DNA of 64,000 nucleotides from an uncultured Flavobacteriaceae bacterium (GCA_947501845.1 CANMXP010000003.1:310001-374000), one strand, 5' to 3'. Shown: positions 34,462 through 45,542, numbered from the stretch's first letter. A program made the numbers and translations. Notes: generated by a model from the sequence alone, not told the origin.

Positions 34462-36141
34462 ATGAAGGAACTTAACAAATTCAGTAAAACAGTAACTCAA
34501 GACTCAACACAACCAGCAGCACAAGCCATGCTATACGCCATTGGTTTTTCTGATGAAGACTTTTTTAAACCCTTAATAGGTATTGCTAGTACAGGTTATG
34601 AAGGTAACCCTTGTAATATGCATCTAAACGATTTAGCCAAATTAGCAAAAGAAGGTACTAAGAATGAAGATCTGATCGGATTAATTTTTAATACAATTGG
34701 GGTTAGTGATGGTATTTCTATGGGTACTCCTGGTATGCGTTACTCGTTGCCTTCAAGAGATATTATTGCGGACTCTATGGAAACAGTAGTGCAGGGGATG
34801 AGTTATGATGGTTTAATTACTGTTGTAGGCTGTGATAAAAATATGCCAGGTGCTTTAATGGCAATGATTCGTTTAAACAGGCCTTCAATTTTAATTTTTG
34901 GTGGAACTACAGATTCTGGTTGCCATAATGGAAAAAAATTAGACATCGTGTCTTCTTTTGAGGCTTGGGGAAGTAAAGTAGCTGGGACTATGGAAGAAGA
35001 TGAGTATAGAAGTGTGATAAAAAAGTCAATTCCAGGTCAGGGAGCATGTGGAGGTATGTATACAGCTAATACCATGGCTTCTGCAATAGAAACTTTAGGA
35101 ATGGCATTGCCTTATAATTCGTCTAACCCAGCAAGTAGTGATCTTAAAAAACAGGAGTCTATAAAGGCTGGTGAAGCGATGCGTTTATTGTTAGAAAAAG
35201 ACATTAAGCCTTCAGATATTATTACAAGAAAATCTTTAGAAAACGCTATTAGAGTTGTTACTATTTTAGGAGGATCTACGAATGCTGTATTGCATTTCTT
35301 GGCTATAGCAAGAGCTGCTCAAATAGATTTTACACTTAAAGACTTCCAAGCAATTAGTGATAGTACACCATATATTGCCGATTTAAAACCTAGTGGTAAA
35401 TATCTAATGGAAGATCTTCATGCTGTAGGAGGTGTTCCAGCAGTATTGAAATATTTATTGAAAAAAGGATTGTTACATGGTGATTGTTTAACGGTTACAG
35501 GAAAAACTTTAGCTGAAAATTTATTAGATGTTAAAGATTTGGAAGAAGGGCAAGACATTATCAAAACTATAGAAGCCCCAATAAAAGCTACAGGGCATTT
35601 ACGTATGCTATATGGAAATTTGGCAGAAGATGGAAGTGTGGCTAAAATTACAGGTAAGGAAGGCTTAAACTTTGTAGGAAAAGCTAAGGTTTTTGATAGT
35701 GAATATGATGCTAATGATGGTATTCGTGATGGGAAAGTGGAAAAAGGAGATGTTGTCGTCATTCGTTATGAAGGACCAAAAGGAGGTCCTGGAATGCCAG
35801 AAATGTTAAAGCCGACAGCAGCTATTATGGGTGCAGGGTTAGGTAAAGAGGTCGCATTAATTACAGATGGACGCTTTTCTGGTGGAACACATGGTTTTGT
35901 TGTAGGGCATATTACACCAGAAGCCCAAGACGGTGGAACCATTGCTTTGGTAAAAGATGGTGATATGATTACCATTGATGCTGAAACTAATACGATTTCT
36001 TTAGAAGTTTCAGAAGAAGAATTACAACAAAGAAAACAAAATTGGACAGCACCTAAATTAAAATTTGATAGAGGTGTTCTTTATAAATATGCAAGATCAG
36101 TATCATCTGCATCTAAAGGATGTGTTACTGATGAATTTTAA
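34462..36141 (+). CDS. ilvD: Dihydroxy-acid dehydratase
   Basis: A 559-residue Fe-S enzyme that dehydrates dihydroxy acids to 2-keto acids in isoleucine, valine and leucine synthesis. Cluster-ligand motifs are present: EGNPCNMH (Cys), [10 protein letters not shown] and [14 protein letters not shown]. Also [20 protein letters not shown] near the C-terminus. Length is typical. First structural gene of the ilvD-ilvB-ilvN-ilvC-ilvA operon, 11 bases before ilvB. Preceded by a leader-peptide attenuator. Confidence 0.97.
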   Translation: MKELNKFSKTVTQDSTQPAAQAMLYAIGFSDEDFFKPLIGIASTGYEGNPCNMHLNDLAKLAKEGTKNEDLIGLIFNTIGVSDGISMGTPGMRYSLPSRDIIADSMETVVQGMSYDGLITVVGCDKNMPGALMAMIRLNRPSILIFGGTTDSGCHNGKKLDIVSSFEAWGSKVAGTMEEDEYRSVIKKSIPGQGACGGMYTANTMASAIETLGMALPYNSSNPASSDLKKQESIKAGEAMRLLLEKDIKPSDIITRKSLENAIRVVTILGGSTNAVLHFLAIARAAQIDFTLKDFQAISDSTPYIADLKPSGKYLMEDLHAVGGVPAVLKYLLKKGLLHGDCLTVTGKTLAENLLDVKDLEEGQDIIKTIEAPIKATGHLRMLYGNLAEDGSVAKITGKEGLNFVGKAKVFDSEYDANDGIRDGKVEKGDVVVIRYEGPKGGPGMPEMLKPTAAIMGAGLGKEVALITDGRFSGGTHGFVVGHITPEAQDGGTIALVKDGDMITIDAETNTISLEVSEEELQQRKQNWTAPKLKFDRGVLYKYARSVSSASKGCVTDEF

Positions 36142-36152
36142 TTTTTTTCGAT

Positions 36153-37889
36153 ATGAAAGAAACACAAACAATGGAAACAAGTAAAACCGATACTGCCCAA
36201 ACAGAGCGCATTTGTGGTAGCGAAGCTATTATAAAATGTTTAATAGCTGAAGGTGTTGACATCCTTTACGGGTATCCAGGAGGAGCCATTATGCCCGTTT
36301 ATGACGAGTTATATAAATACAGGGATGAGATTCATCATGTATTAACACGTCATGAACAGGGAGCAGCACATGCAGCTCAAGGGTTTGCAAGAATTTCAGG
36401 AAGAGTTGGTGTTGCTATGGCAACTTCAGGGCCTGGAGCTACTAACCTTATTACAGGAATAGCAGATGCTCAGATTGATTCTACGCCACTAGTATGTATT
36501 ACAGGGCAAGTACCATCTCATTTATTAGGTACTGATGCTTTTCAAGAAACAGATATTATTGGTATTTCTACACCCGTTACTAAATGGAATCATCAGGTAA
36601 CAAAGGCTTCAGAAATTCCTGAAGTTATAGCAAAAGCATTTTATATAGCTAGAACTGGCCGCCCTGGACCAGTATTAATTGATATTACAAAAGATGCTCA
36701 GTTTGAGGAACTTGATTTTAAATATGAAAAATGTACAGGTGTAAGAAGTTATATTCCAACACCAACTACTAATTTAGAATCAGTGAAGGCTGCTGCCGAT
36801 TTGATTAATGCTGCAAAAAAACCAATGATAGTTTGGGGGCAAGGTGTTATTTTAGGAGAAGCAGAAGCAGAGTTAAAAGCGGTTATTGAAAAAGCAGGTA
36901 TCCCTGCTGCTTGGACTATTATGGGAGCTTCGGCTATACCAACATCACACCCCTTAAATATAGGGATGGTTGGGATGCATGGTAATTATGCACCAAATAG
37001 ATTAACTAACGAGTGTGATGTGCTTATTGCCATTGGGATGCGTTTTGATGACCGTGTTACAGGAGACTTAAATACCTATGCTAAACAAGCTAAAGTAATT
37101 CATTTTGAAATTGATCCAGCTGAGGTCAATAAAAATGTACATGCAGATGTTGCCGTTTTAGGTAATTCTAAAGATAGCTTATCTCAATTGTTGCCATTGT
37201 TAAATGAAAATACACATTCTGAATGGTTACAGGAGTTTAAAGATTTATACGCTATCGAATTTGAGAAAGTAATTAAAAGTGATCTTCATCCAACCAAAGA
37301 AGGGTTAACTATGGGGGAAGTATTAAAAGAAATAAATATACAAAGCAAGGGAGATGCAGCTATTGTATCGGATGTTGGACAACATCAAATGATCGCCTGC
37401 CGTTATTCTGAGTTTAATAAGACCAAGAGTAATATTACTTCAGGCGGCTTAGGTACTATGGGATTTGCACTTCCAGCAGCTATTGGTGCTAAAATGGCGG
37501 CACCAGAACGAGAAGTGGTAGCAATAATTGGTGATGGAGGTTACCAAATGAACATTCAGGAATTAGGAACTATATTTCAACAAAAAGTACCAGTAAAAAT
37601 TGTGGTACTGAATAATGAGTTTTTAGGAATGGTGCGCCAATGGCAACAGTTGTTTTTCGATAAGCGTTATGCCTCAACAGAAATGACAAATCCAGATTTT
37701 GTTACAATAGCAAAAGGATACCATATAGAAGGAAAACGTGTTGTTAAAAGAGAAGAGTTAGCCGATGCCATTAAAGAAATGATAGCATCTAAAGACTCTT
37801 ACTTCTTAGAGGTTTGCGTAGAAAAAGAAGACAATGTATTTCCTATGATTCCTGCGGGAGCATCGGTTTCAGATATTAGATTAAGTTAA
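36153..37889 (+). CDS. ilvB: Acetolactate synthase large (catalytic) subunit
   Basis: A 578-residue thiamine-diphosphate enzyme that condenses two pyruvates to acetolactate or pyruvate plus 2-ketobutyrate. Seen: YGYPGGAIMPVYDELY, the catalytic Glu in LTRHEQGAAHAAQGFAR, TSGPGATNLITGIADA, and the ThDP motif IGDGGYQMNIQELGTI with NNEFLGMVRQWQQLF. The N-terminus has about 20 extra residues (METSKTDTAQTERICGSEAI) before the conserved part, and a second Met at residue 7 is possible. It requires IlvN, encoded 106 bases downstream. Confidence 0.96.
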   Translation: MKETQTMETSKTDTAQTERICGSEAIIKCLIAEGVDILYGYPGGAIMPVYDELYKYRDEIHHVLTRHEQGAAHAAQGFARISGRVGVAMATSGPGATNLITGIADAQIDSTPLVCITGQVPSHLLGTDAFQETDIIGISTPVTKWNHQVTKASEIPEVIAKAFYIARTGRPGPVLIDITKDAQFEELDFKYEKCTGVRSYIPTPTTNLESVKAAADLINAAKKPMIVWGQGVILGEAEAELKAVIEKAGIPAAWTIMGASAIPTSHPLNIGMVGMHGNYAPNRLTNECDVLIAIGMRFDDRVTGDLNTYAKQAKVIHFEIDPAEVNKNVHADVAVLGNSKDSLSQLLPLLNENTHSEWLQEFKDLYAIEFEKVIKSDLHPTKEGLTMGEVLKEINIQSKGDAAIVSDVGQHQMIACRYSEFNKTKSNITSGGLGTMGFALPAAIGAKMAAPEREVVAIIGDGGYQMNIQELGTIFQQKVPVKIVVLNNEFLGMVRQWQQLFFDKRYASTEMTNPDFVTIAKGYHIEGKRVVKREELADAIKEMIASKDSYFLEVCVEKEDNVFPMIPAGASVSDIRLS

Positions 37890-37995
37890 TAAAGCATATA
37901 TAGAACAAAGAACAAAGATGGTTCATAGAAAATACTTTTTACAAATAAGTTAATGGTCTTTTCTCTTTCATCTTTCTTCTATTATCTTTTGTAAA

Positions 37996-38529
37996 ATGAA
38001 CGAAGAAATAAAATCATTTACGATTTCGATTTATACCGAGAATAATATTGGGTTATTAAATCGTATATCTGCAATTTTTCAACGCAGACATATAAATATT
38101 GAAAGTTTAACAACATCGCAGTCAGAAATTGAAGGCGTAAACAGGTTTGTCATTGTTGTTAATATTACTGAATCTCAAGCTAAGAAGATTATAGGGCAAT
38201 TTCAAAAACAAATTGAAGTTATTCGTGCCTATTATCATACAGATGAAGAAACTATTTATCAGGAATCAGGCATGTTTAAAATAAAATCTGATTTATTATT
38301 TGATGAGCCTCAGATTCAGAATATAATTAAAGAAAGCAATGCTAGAATAGTTACTGTAAACAAAGAATTCTTTGTTTTAGAAAAGTCTGGTAGAAGAAAT
38401 GAAATAGAATCACTTCGTAGAGATTTAAATATTTTTGGGATCATGCAATTTGTGAGATCTGGACGTATTTCAGTAACTAAAGAAGAAATGAAAATCACAG
38501 AAATGCTTTTAGCATTTAATAACCAATAA
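37996..38529 (+). CDS. ilvN: Acetolactate synthase small (regulatory) subunit
   Basis: A 177-residue regulatory subunit with an N-terminal ACT domain ([20 protein letters not shown] and [15 protein letters not shown]). A second half ([36 protein letters not shown]) resembles the C-terminal domain of IlvH/IlvN. It binds valine and confers feedback inhibition on IlvB. The 106-base gap to ilvB is long for this operon, but no terminator is seen in it. Confidence 0.95.
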   Translation: MNEEIKSFTISIYTENNIGLLNRISAIFQRRHINIESLTTSQSEIEGVNRFVIVVNITESQAKKIIGQFQKQIEVIRAYYHTDEETIYQESGMFKIKSDLLFDEPQIQNIIKESNARIVTVNKEFFVLEKSGRRNEIESLRRDLNIFGIMQFVRSGRISVTKEEMKITEMLLAFNNQ

Positions 38530-38546
38530 CAACAATAAAAATTAAA

Positions 38547-40022
38547 ATGGGAAATTATTTTAACACACTTTCATTAAGAGATAAACTAGATCAATTATCA
38601 AAGTGTAGATTTATGGATGCTTCAGAGTTTTCAGATGGAGTAAACGCTTTAAAAGGTAAAAAAATAGTCATTGTAGGATGTGGGGCCCAAGGCCTTAATC
38701 AGGGTTTAAATATGAGAGATTCTGGATTAGATATTTCTTATGCTTTACGTGATGCTGCTATCTCTGAAAAACGTGCCTCTTTTGTTAATGCAACAGATAA
38801 CGGGTTTACAGTTGGTACTTATCAAGAGTTAATACCATCTGCAGATTTAGTGTTAAACTTAACTCCAGATAAACAGCATACAAATGTTGTAAATGCAGTC
38901 ATGCCTTTAATGAAGCAAGGTGCTACCTTGTCATATTCTCACGGTTTTAATATTGTTGAAGAGGGTATGCAAATTCGTAAAGACCTTACGGTTATTATGG
39001 TTGCTCCAAAATGTCCAGGATCTGAAGTAAGAGAGGAATATAAGCGTGGTTTTGGTGTACCAACACTTATTGCTGTTCATCCAGAAAATGATCCAGAAGG
39101 AAAGGGTTGGGCACAAGCAAAAGCTTATGCAGCAGGAACTGGAGGAGATAGAGCAGGTGTTTTAGCATCATCTTTTGTTGCTGAGGTAAAAAGTGATTTA
39201 ATGGGAGAGCAAACCATTCTTTGTGGATTGTTACAAACTGGTTCTATCCTTTGTTTTGATAAAATGGTTGAAAAAGATATCGATGCAGGTTATGCTTCTA
39301 AACTTATTCAATACGGATGGGAAACCGTTACAGAAGGTCTTAAATATGGGGGTATCACCAATATGATGGATCGTTTATCGAACCCAGCAAAAATTAAGGC
39401 TTTTGAATTGTCGGAAGAATTAAAAGATATCATGCGTCCATTATTTCAAAAACATATGGATGATATTATGCTTGGAAACTTTTCTAAAGGCATGATGGAA
39501 GACTGGGCTAACGATGATAAAAATTTACTAGGTTGGAGAGCTGCAACAGGCGAAACAGCTTTTGAAAAAACACCAGCAGGAGATGTTGAAATCTCTGAGC
39601 AAGAGTTTTATGATAATGGTGTATTAATGGTTGCTATGGTAAGAGCAGGTGTAGAGTTAGCGTTTGAAGCTATGACAGATTCAGGAATTATAGATGCTTC
39701 TGCTTATTATGAGTCTTTACACGAAACACCACTAATTGCAAATACGATTGCAAGAAGAAAGTTATATGAAATGAATAGTGTTATATCTGATACTGCTGAG
39801 TACGGATGTTATTTATTCGATCATGCTTGTAAGCCTTTATTAGCAGATTTCATGAAGACTATTGATACTGATGTTATAGGAAAAGCTTATGCTAAAGATA
39901 ATGGTACTGGTGTTGATAATGCTAAATTAATTGAAGTAAATAAAGCTTTAAGAGCACATCCAGTTGAAAAAGTTGGTGAGTTTTTAAGAGCATCTATGAC
40001 GGCTATGAAGCCTATAGTTTAA
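38547..40022 (+). CDS. ilvC: Ketol-acid reductoisomerase, class II (long form)
   Basis: A 491-residue enzyme converting acetolactate or acetohydroxybutyrate to dihydroxy acids with NADPH. The N-terminal Rossmann motif is [13 protein letters not shown], followed by SYALRDA, where the Arg contacts the NADP phosphate. [18 protein letters not shown] and the duplicated C-terminal knotted domain make it the long class II form, as in E. coli, not the 330-residue class I. Next gene ilvA starts 13 bases downstream. Confidence 0.97.
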   Translation: MGNYFNTLSLRDKLDQLSKCRFMDASEFSDGVNALKGKKIVIVGCGAQGLNQGLNMRDSGLDISYALRDAAISEKRASFVNATDNGFTVGTYQELIPSADLVLNLTPDKQHTNVVNAVMPLMKQGATLSYSHGFNIVEEGMQIRKDLTVIMVAPKCPGSEVREEYKRGFGVPTLIAVHPENDPEGKGWAQAKAYAAGTGGDRAGVLASSFVAEVKSDLMGEQTILCGLLQTGSILCFDKMVEKDIDAGYASKLIQYGWETVTEGLKYGGITNMMDRLSNPAKIKAFELSEELKDIMRPLFQKHMDDIMLGNFSKGMMEDWANDDKNLLGWRAATGETAFEKTPAGDVEISEQEFYDNGVLMVAMVRAGVELAFEAMTDSGIIDASAYYESLHETPLIANTIARRKLYEMNSVISDTAEYGCYLFDHACKPLLADFMKTIDTDVIGKAYAKDNGTGVDNAKLIEVNKALRAHPVEKVGEFLRASMTAMKPIV

Positions 40023-40034
40023 AACAAAATTAAT

Positions 40035-41300
40035 ATGAATCAGGAAAACGCCACATATTTTCCTAGTATTAATAATATTAAAGTAGCTGCCGATACTATT
40101 AAAAAAGTATCGGCAGTTACGCCTTTAGGCCCTAACTTAAGATACTCAAAGCAATTTGATGCTAATGTTTTATTAAAACGTGAAGACTTACAACAAGTGC
40201 GTTCATATAAAATTAGAGGTGCTTATAATAAAATAAGTTCATTAACTTCTGAGGGATCTAAAAAAGGTGTGGTTTGCGCCAGTGCAGGAAACCATGCGCA
40301 GGGTGTCGCTTTATCTTGTAAATTATTAGAGATTGAAGGTGTTATTTACATGCCAGCTCCTACACCAAATCAAAAGATAGAGCAGGTCAAAATGTTTGGA
40401 GGTGATTTTATAGATATCAAACTTATAGGAGATACGTTTGATGACGCCTATCATGCAGCTATGTCAGAATGTGAGCAGTTGCAAAAAATATTTATCCATC
40501 CTTTTAATGATAAAAAAGTTATAGAAGGGCAGGCAACTATTGGTCTAGAAATTCTGCAACAATCTACGGAGCCCATCGATTATGTTTTTATTCCCGTAGG
40601 CGGCGGCGGATTAGCAGCAGGTTTATCGACTGTTTTTAAGCAGTTATCGCCTCATACTAAAATTATTGGTGTAGAACCAGAAGGCGCGCCTTCTATGTCT
40701 ATTTCAATTAAAAATAATAGAAATACGACTTTAGAACAAATTGAAAAATTTATTGATGGGGCAGCAGTAAAACGTGTAGGTGACTTAACGTTTTCTATTT
40801 GTAAGGAGCATTTGAATGATATGATAACGGTTCCAGAAGGGAAGGTATGCGAGACTATTTTAGAACTTTATAATAGGGATGCCATAGTTGTAGAGCCAGC
40901 TGGAGCTCTAAGCATTTCTGCTTTAGATTTTTATGCAGAAGAGATAAAAGGAAAAAATGTGGTATGCGTTGTTAGCGGAAGTAACAATGATATTACAAGA
41001 ACGTCTGAAATTAAAGAACGCGCCTTGTTGTTTGCTAAATTAAAACACTATTTTATTGTGAAATTTCCGCAACGTGCAGGTGCTTTAAAAGAGTTTGTGG
41101 TAGATATTTTGGGCGAGAATGATGATATCACCTATTTTCAATATGCTAAAAAAACAAATCGTGAAAATGGATCTGCCGTGGTTGGTATCCAATTAAAATC
41201 TGTTACCGATTTAGAGCCTCTTATAACTAAAATGAAGCTTCGTAATTTTTATGGCGATTACCTAAATGATAAACCCGATTTGTTTCAGTTTTTGGTGTAA
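40035..41300 (+). CDS. ilvA: Threonine ammonia-lyase (biosynthetic type)
   Basis: A 421-residue PLP enzyme that turns threonine into 2-ketobutyrate for isoleucine synthesis. PLP binds Lys59 in VRSYKIRGAYNK; SAGNHAQG and PVGGGGLAAGLST form the phosphate-binding and substrate loops. The C-terminal region (about 330-421, HYFIVKFPQRAGALKEF) is a single ACT-like regulatory domain for feedback by isoleucine. Last gene of the operon; a palindromic repeat pair follows directly. Confidence 0.95.
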   Translation: MNQENATYFPSINNIKVAADTIKKVSAVTPLGPNLRYSKQFDANVLLKREDLQQVRSYKIRGAYNKISSLTSEGSKKGVVCASAGNHAQGVALSCKLLEIEGVIYMPAPTPNQKIEQVKMFGGDFIDIKLIGDTFDDAYHAAMSECEQLQKIFIHPFNDKKVIEGQATIGLEILQQSTEPIDYVFIPVGGGGLAAGLSTVFKQLSPHTKIIGVEPEGAPSMSISIKNNRNTTLEQIEKFIDGAAVKRVGDLTFSICKEHLNDMITVPEGKVCETILELYNRDAIVVEPAGALSISALDFYAEEIKGKNVVCVVSGSNNDITRTSEIKERALLFAKLKHYFIVKFPQRAGALKEFVVDILGENDDITYFQYAKKTNRENGSAVVGIQLKSVTDLEPLITKMKLRNFYGDYLNDKPDLFQFLV

Positions 41301-41306
41301 TTCATC

Positions 41307-41522
41307 TTGTCATTCCTGCGAATGCAGGAATCTACTGGAATGTTAGAAGTATTAAATTTATACTTGTTTTTCTAGACGTAATTCAAAATCGGTTACTACT
41401 TTGATATAGAATATTCTACAGGTTTTATTGATTAAAATATTACGAAAACGAAAACGTTAATGAATTGTTTGTTTTATGTATATTATAAACTAGTAGATTC
41501 CTGCGAAAGCAGGAATGACAAA
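41307..41522. repeat. REPIN-like element: two REP palindromes in inverted orientation
   Basis: Left copy ATTCCTGCGAATGCAGGAAT (41312-41331) and right copy ATTCCTGCGAAAGCAGGAAT (41497-41516) are mirror images including flanks: TTGTC on the outside and CTACT inside, giving about 30-base terminal inverted repeats around about 155 AT-rich bases. It lies between ilvA and a convergent oxidoreductase gene. No transposase of the REP-associated type is in the window. Confidence 0.75.
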
Positions 41523-41542
41523 AGTTAATTAATAATAAACAA

Positions 41543-42724
41543 TTAACCTTTCCAATACCTAATATCTTCATTATACATAGCATCTAACGACAGTTGAACA
41601 GCTCTCGCGGTATTGGCACCAGTAAAAACATTTGAAATAGGTTGTTTGTTTTCTAAAATAGAATCTCTAAAGTCTATTAATGCTTGTTTACTAGGGTCTA
41701 TATGAGATACTTTAATAGGGTAGCCCTTGCCTTGTAAGTGGCTATTTATAGTTGCTCCTGAAACACCATCAACATCTGCTATTTCTTTTTTGAATCCTTT
41801 TTCATAATATATCCAGGCCTTGGTGTAATCTAATAAAATGGTGCCTTTGCTTCCATGTATTTTTATTTGATAATTACCTAAAGCATTACTAGTTAAACAG
41901 GTGAATTTTGCTTTTACACCACTTGGGTATTCGTATAATAAATGAATGTTATCAAAGGTTTCCCTACCGTCTTTCCAATAATCAACACCACCAGTTCCCA
42001 TGATCTTTTTAGGATTCTCTCCTAAAACCCAGTGTACAAAATCAATTTGATGCGAGCAAAGCTCGGCAACCAGTCCTCCAGAATATTCTCTATACATACG
42101 CCAGTTGATGGCCCGTTCTAAAGAAGTGTCAGGGACAGGCCTTCTCCAGTTTCCATTTCTATTCCATTGACATTCAAAAGAAGTTATTTGTCCAATCTCA
42201 CCATTTTTCAACATATCGATCACATGTTTGTAGAGTCTGGAACTATGATATTGATGACCCGTTTGAAAAATTGTTTTCGAGTTTGAAGCTTTTTCGACAA
42301 GATTATTAATGCTAGCAAGCCCTTTTGCCATCGTTTTTTCACAATAGATATGCTTGCCAGCATCTAAAGCATCTATAGCTATGGCTGAATGTGTACTAAA
42401 TGGTGTTGCTATTAATACAGCATCAACATCTTTATTGTCTAATAGTTTTTTATAATTTTTATAAGCTTCAACTTTATTTGAAACTTTAGAAACTCCTTTT
42501 TCTAATCGGAAGGGTAAAATATCACAGACAGCAGATACATGTACCCCATCAATTTTGTTTAGTACAGGAATAAGTCCACCGCCTCTATCCCCCGTACCAA
42601 TAACTCCAATATTGATCATATCATTAGAGCCGAATTTTTTAGTGACAGCTCCTAAGGTAGCGGTTCCAGCAATAATTCCTGCTGATGCCATGCTGCTTTT
42701 TGTAATAAACTCTCTTCTTTTCAT
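41543..42724 (-). CDS. Gfo/Idh/MocA oxidoreductase with Tat-like signal
   Basis: A 393-residue NAD(P)-dependent sugar oxidoreductase. The N-terminus MKRREFITKSSMASAGIIAG has a twin-arginine motif (KRREF) and hydrophobic stretch, so it is probably exported folded with its cofactor, as in glucose-fructose oxidoreductase. Rossmann motif GVIGTGDRGGG, catalytic Lys in IYCEKTMAKG (EKT instead of the usual EKP), and AELCSHQIDFVHWVLG in the substrate domain. It is the last of three minus-strand genes (DUF1080 double-domain, Gfo, Gfo). Likely oxidises or reduces a sugar at C3 in the pathway described for the region; substrate unproven. Confidence 0.87.
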   Translation of the reverse strand: MKRREFITKSSMASAGIIAGTATLGAVTKKFGSNDMINIGVIGTGDRGGGLIPVLNKIDGVHVSAVCDILPFRLEKGVSKVSNKVEAYKNYKKLLDNKDVDAVLIATPFSTHSAIAIDALDAGKHIYCEKTMAKGLASINNLVEKASNSKTIFQTGHQYHSSRLYKHVIDMLKNGEIGQITSFECQWNRNGNWRRPVPDTSLERAINWRMYREYSGGLVAELCSHQIDFVHWVLGENPKKIMGTGGVDYWKDGRETFDNIHLLYEYPSGVKAKFTCLTSNALGNYQIKIHGSKGTILLDYTKAWIYYEKGFKKEIADVDGVSGATINSHLQGKGYPIKVSHIDPSKQALIDFRDSILENKQPISNVFTGANTARAVQLSLDAMYNEDIRYWKG

Positions 42725-42763
42725 TAGTTGTAATTTTGAATAACTGCTATTCCTTAAGTTATT

Positions 42764-44110
42764 TTATACTGGTTTTATTTCCCAACCTGGTTCATACTTT
42801 CTAGACCATAACTTCATGGCGTCACGATCGTAAATTCTACCAGTATCTTCATCTATATCAAAAGATTTATTAATTCTTGAACTAATATTGGCATAATGTG
42901 TTAGCATTTGACTAATAACCCCTTGCTCTATTGGCGAAGTTAACGATTCTTTTCCTCTTATAGCTTGAAAAAAGTTTACAGCATGTCTTGTGGAAAGACT
43001 TCCGCCACCACCAAGTGCGACACCATCTTCGTCTCCTTTCAAGATGTTGCTTTTTATCACTTTACCTTTCAGGTCGTACAATTTATAACCTGTTCTATCT
43101 ATAAATACCATACCTTTAGAACCATAAATTAAGGTGCCTCTTCCAGCGCCATATTTATTATAGCCATTTCTACTTTGTCCATCCCATTGAATGGTTGTGT
43201 TATTAGAAAATTTGAACGTAGCCAGCATAGTGTCATACATCTCCCATCCATCATTTTTATGTTGAAACTTTCCTGAATATACATCGACATGCTCAGGGTA
43301 TTTAACATTTAAAGCCCAACGGGCAATATCTAATTCGTGAGTCGCATTATTGCCTGTTTCTGCTGTCCCATAATCCCATCCATACCAATGCCAGTTGTAA
43401 TTCCAGGTATCGTGCATATAGGCTTTTCTTGGAGCTGGTCCCTGAAAAAGTTCCCAATCTAATCCTTCTGGCGGAGCTGCTTTTACAGGAATAGGTACTT
43501 TACCTCTAGAATTAGTATAAAATGCAACGGCTTTATAAACATCTCCAATAATACCATTATGGATGTCTTTAATAATTTCAGTAGACTCTAATGAGGATCG
43601 TTGCTGGTTCCCCATTTGTATTAATTTATTATATTTTTTTTGATAAGCAACAAGTAACTCGCCTTCTCTTGGGTTATGGCTACATGGCTTTTCTAGATAT
43701 ACATGCTTGTTAGCTTGCACGGCCATACATGCACCTGGCGCATGCCAATGGTCTGGTGTTGCCATAAAAACAGCATCTACTTTTTTGTCATCTAAAATAA
43801 CTCTAATATCATTTTCTAATTTTGGAGTATGGTCAATCAATTTTGAAAAAGAATTGGCTGCTTTTTCTCGTTGACTTTTCATAACATCGCATAAATACAT
43901 GAGTTCAATGTTATTTTTTTTATCAGAAATAGCGCCCTTAAATCCTCCTAGGCGTCTTCCTAAACCTTGAACAGCTATATGAATTCTATCATTAGCCCCT
44001 ATGATTCGTGAATAACTTTTAGCCGAAACATTTGTTACACTGCCTGTGAGTGTAACGCCAAGAGCTCCTGCTGATGCTTTTTTTAAAAAATCTCTTCTAT
44101 TCGAACTCAT
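42764..44110 (-). CDS. Gfo/Idh/MocA oxidoreductase with Tat-like signal
   Basis: A 448-residue member of the same family, with N-terminal twin-arginine motif SSNRRDFLKKASAGALGV. Rossmann pattern AVQGLGRRLGG, then MATPDHWHAPGACMA and the catalytic Lys in VYLEKPCSHNPREG. The C-terminal domain includes YDYGTAETGNNATHELDIAR-like sequence (WDYGTAETGNNATHELD). It is longer than the 393-residue paralogue downstream (39-base gap) and only distantly similar, closer to the 455-residue protein at 61798-63165. Putative periplasmic sugar dehydrogenase. Confidence 0.86.
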   Translation of the reverse strand: MSSNRRDFLKKASAGALGVTLTGSVTNVSAKSYSRIIGANDRIHIAVQGLGRRLGGFKGAISDKKNNIELMYLCDVMKSQREKAANSFSKLIDHTPKLENDIRVILDDKKVDAVFMATPDHWHAPGACMAVQANKHVYLEKPCSHNPREGELLVAYQKKYNKLIQMGNQQRSSLESTEIIKDIHNGIIGDVYKAVAFYTNSRGKVPIPVKAAPPEGLDWELFQGPAPRKAYMHDTWNYNWHWYGWDYGTAETGNNATHELDIARWALNVKYPEHVDVYSGKFQHKNDGWEMYDTMLATFKFSNNTTIQWDGQSRNGYNKYGAGRGTLIYGSKGMVFIDRTGYKLYDLKGKVIKSNILKGDEDGVALGGGGSLSTRHAVNFFQAIRGKESLTSPIEQGVISQMLTHYANISSRINKSFDIDEDTGRIYDRDAMKLWSRKYEPGWEIKPV

Positions 44111-44122
44111 TTATTATATTTT

Positions 44123-45526
44123 TTAATTAAATTCTCTAACTTTTATGCTTCTGTAGTGTACGGTATCTCCATGATCTTGAAGTAAGATATGTCCGCTAGC
44201 CCATTGTCCAAATTTTGGCCATTTTTTATATTTACTATAAGCTACAAGTGCTCTAAACATTTGCGAAGACCTATCATATTCTATTACTTTTTCATTGTTT
44301 AACCAATGCTCTACATGTGCCCCTTTAACAACAATTCTTGCCTTGTTCCAAGCGCCTATACCTTTAAATTGTTTGCTTCTTCCTTTTGTAGATAGGTTTT
44401 CAGCTGTAATTAAATCGTAAAGAGAACCTATCGTCCTATTACCATTAACACCAGCTTTTGCATCAGGGTGATTTTTATCGTCTAAAACTTGAAATTCGCA
44501 TCCTATGGCAGATCCAGCCCCTTTATTAAGTTCAGCATCTACAAAATATTTAATACCACTATTAGCTCCTTTTGTGATTTTGAAATCTAGTTCTAATTCG
44601 AAACTACTAAAAACTTTTTCGGTAACAATGTCTCCAGGACCAGTTGATTCAGCACCATCAGTGGCTAAAATAGTTAACTCACCATTTTCAATGTTCCAAC
44701 CAGATTGTGGGAAATGATCCAGCTTAACACCTCGCCACCCTTTAGATGTTTTTCCGTCCCAAAGCAAACGCCATCCATTATTTACTTCATTTTCTGTAAG
44801 CTTATTAATTAAATAACTCATCTCTTTTGCATCAGGGTCTAAAACCCAACGTTCTTTTTCTAAGTTATTTGTTTTAATTCTAATATTTCTCCATTTAATA
44901 TGTTTACCAGCATTCTTTTCATTATAAATACTGTGGACTTGTAATGCTATAAAACCTGATGATGTTAAATCATCAACTAAATTTGAGCATTGTATTCCGT
45001 TTATCCATGTTCTAATAGTAGAACCAATAGCTTCAACTCTGCACGTATTCCATACGCCATTTTTAAAAGCCTTACTGCCTTTTGGATTCAAAGATAGCGG
45101 GTATATCCAACCTCTTCTTCCTTCGTCATATACACCACCACTAAAAGCGCGAGCTGATGGATCTAGTTCAAATTGATAACCATGAACTTTACCTTTTTTA
45201 TAAGACTTAGAGCTGTTAGACCTAAATTGAACACCTGAATTGGTTGTGGGGTCTAAAAGAACTTCAAATTCTAGAATAAAATCACTGTAATTCTTTTCAG
45301 TACACAAAAAACTATTTGGTGTTTTATATTTTGTAGTGCCAATAATTTCACCATTTACTACTTTATAAGAAGCAGTTCCATTTAATTGTTTCCAACCAGT
45401 TAAGTTCTTTCCGTTAAAAAGGGATATCCACCCGTCTTGTGATACTTGCGAATTGGCACTAATGCCTACAAGACTCATTAAAAGAAAACTAGAAAAAAAA
45501 AGTAGTTTTGATTGTATTGGTTTCAT
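44123..45526 (-). CDS. Double DUF1080 (3-keto-disaccharide hydrolase) protein, secreted
   Basis: Started at the ATG at 45526 (MKPIQSKLLFFSSFLLMSLV), 467 residues with a signal peptide. The frame continues to 45556, but a palindromic operator lies at 45543-45554. Two DUF1080 domains in tandem: about 25-225 (GWISLFNGKNLTGWKQLNG, NSGVQFRSNSSKSYKKG) and about 255-465 (GWRLLWDGKTSKGWRGVK, NSGIKYFVDAELNKGAGS). The fold is a concanavalin-like beta sandwich. DUF1080 proteins cleave 3-keto-glycosides. The two domains differ and may have separate substrates or one may only bind. First gene of a three-gene minus-strand operon. Confidence 0.87.
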   Translation of the reverse strand: MKPIQSKLLFFSSFLLMSLVGISANSQVSQDGWISLFNGKNLTGWKQLNGTASYKVVNGEIIGTTKYKTPNSFLCTEKNYSDFILEFEVLLDPTTNSGVQFRSNSSKSYKKGKVHGYQFELDPSARAFSGGVYDEGRRGWIYPLSLNPKGSKAFKNGVWNTCRVEAIGSTIRTWINGIQCSNLVDDLTSSGFIALQVHSIYNEKNAGKHIKWRNIRIKTNNLEKERWVLDPDAKEMSYLINKLTENEVNNGWRLLWDGKTSKGWRGVKLDHFPQSGWNIENGELTILATDGAESTGPGDIVTEKVFSSFELELDFKITKGANSGIKYFVDAELNKGAGSAIGCEFQVLDDKNHPDAKAGVNGNRTIGSLYDLITAENLSTKGRSKQFKGIGAWNKARIVVKGAHVEHWLNNEKVIEYDRSSQMFRALVAYSKYKKWPKFGQWASGHILLQDHGDTVHYRSIKVREFN

Positions 45527-45542
45527 GTGTTTTTTATTTTTC

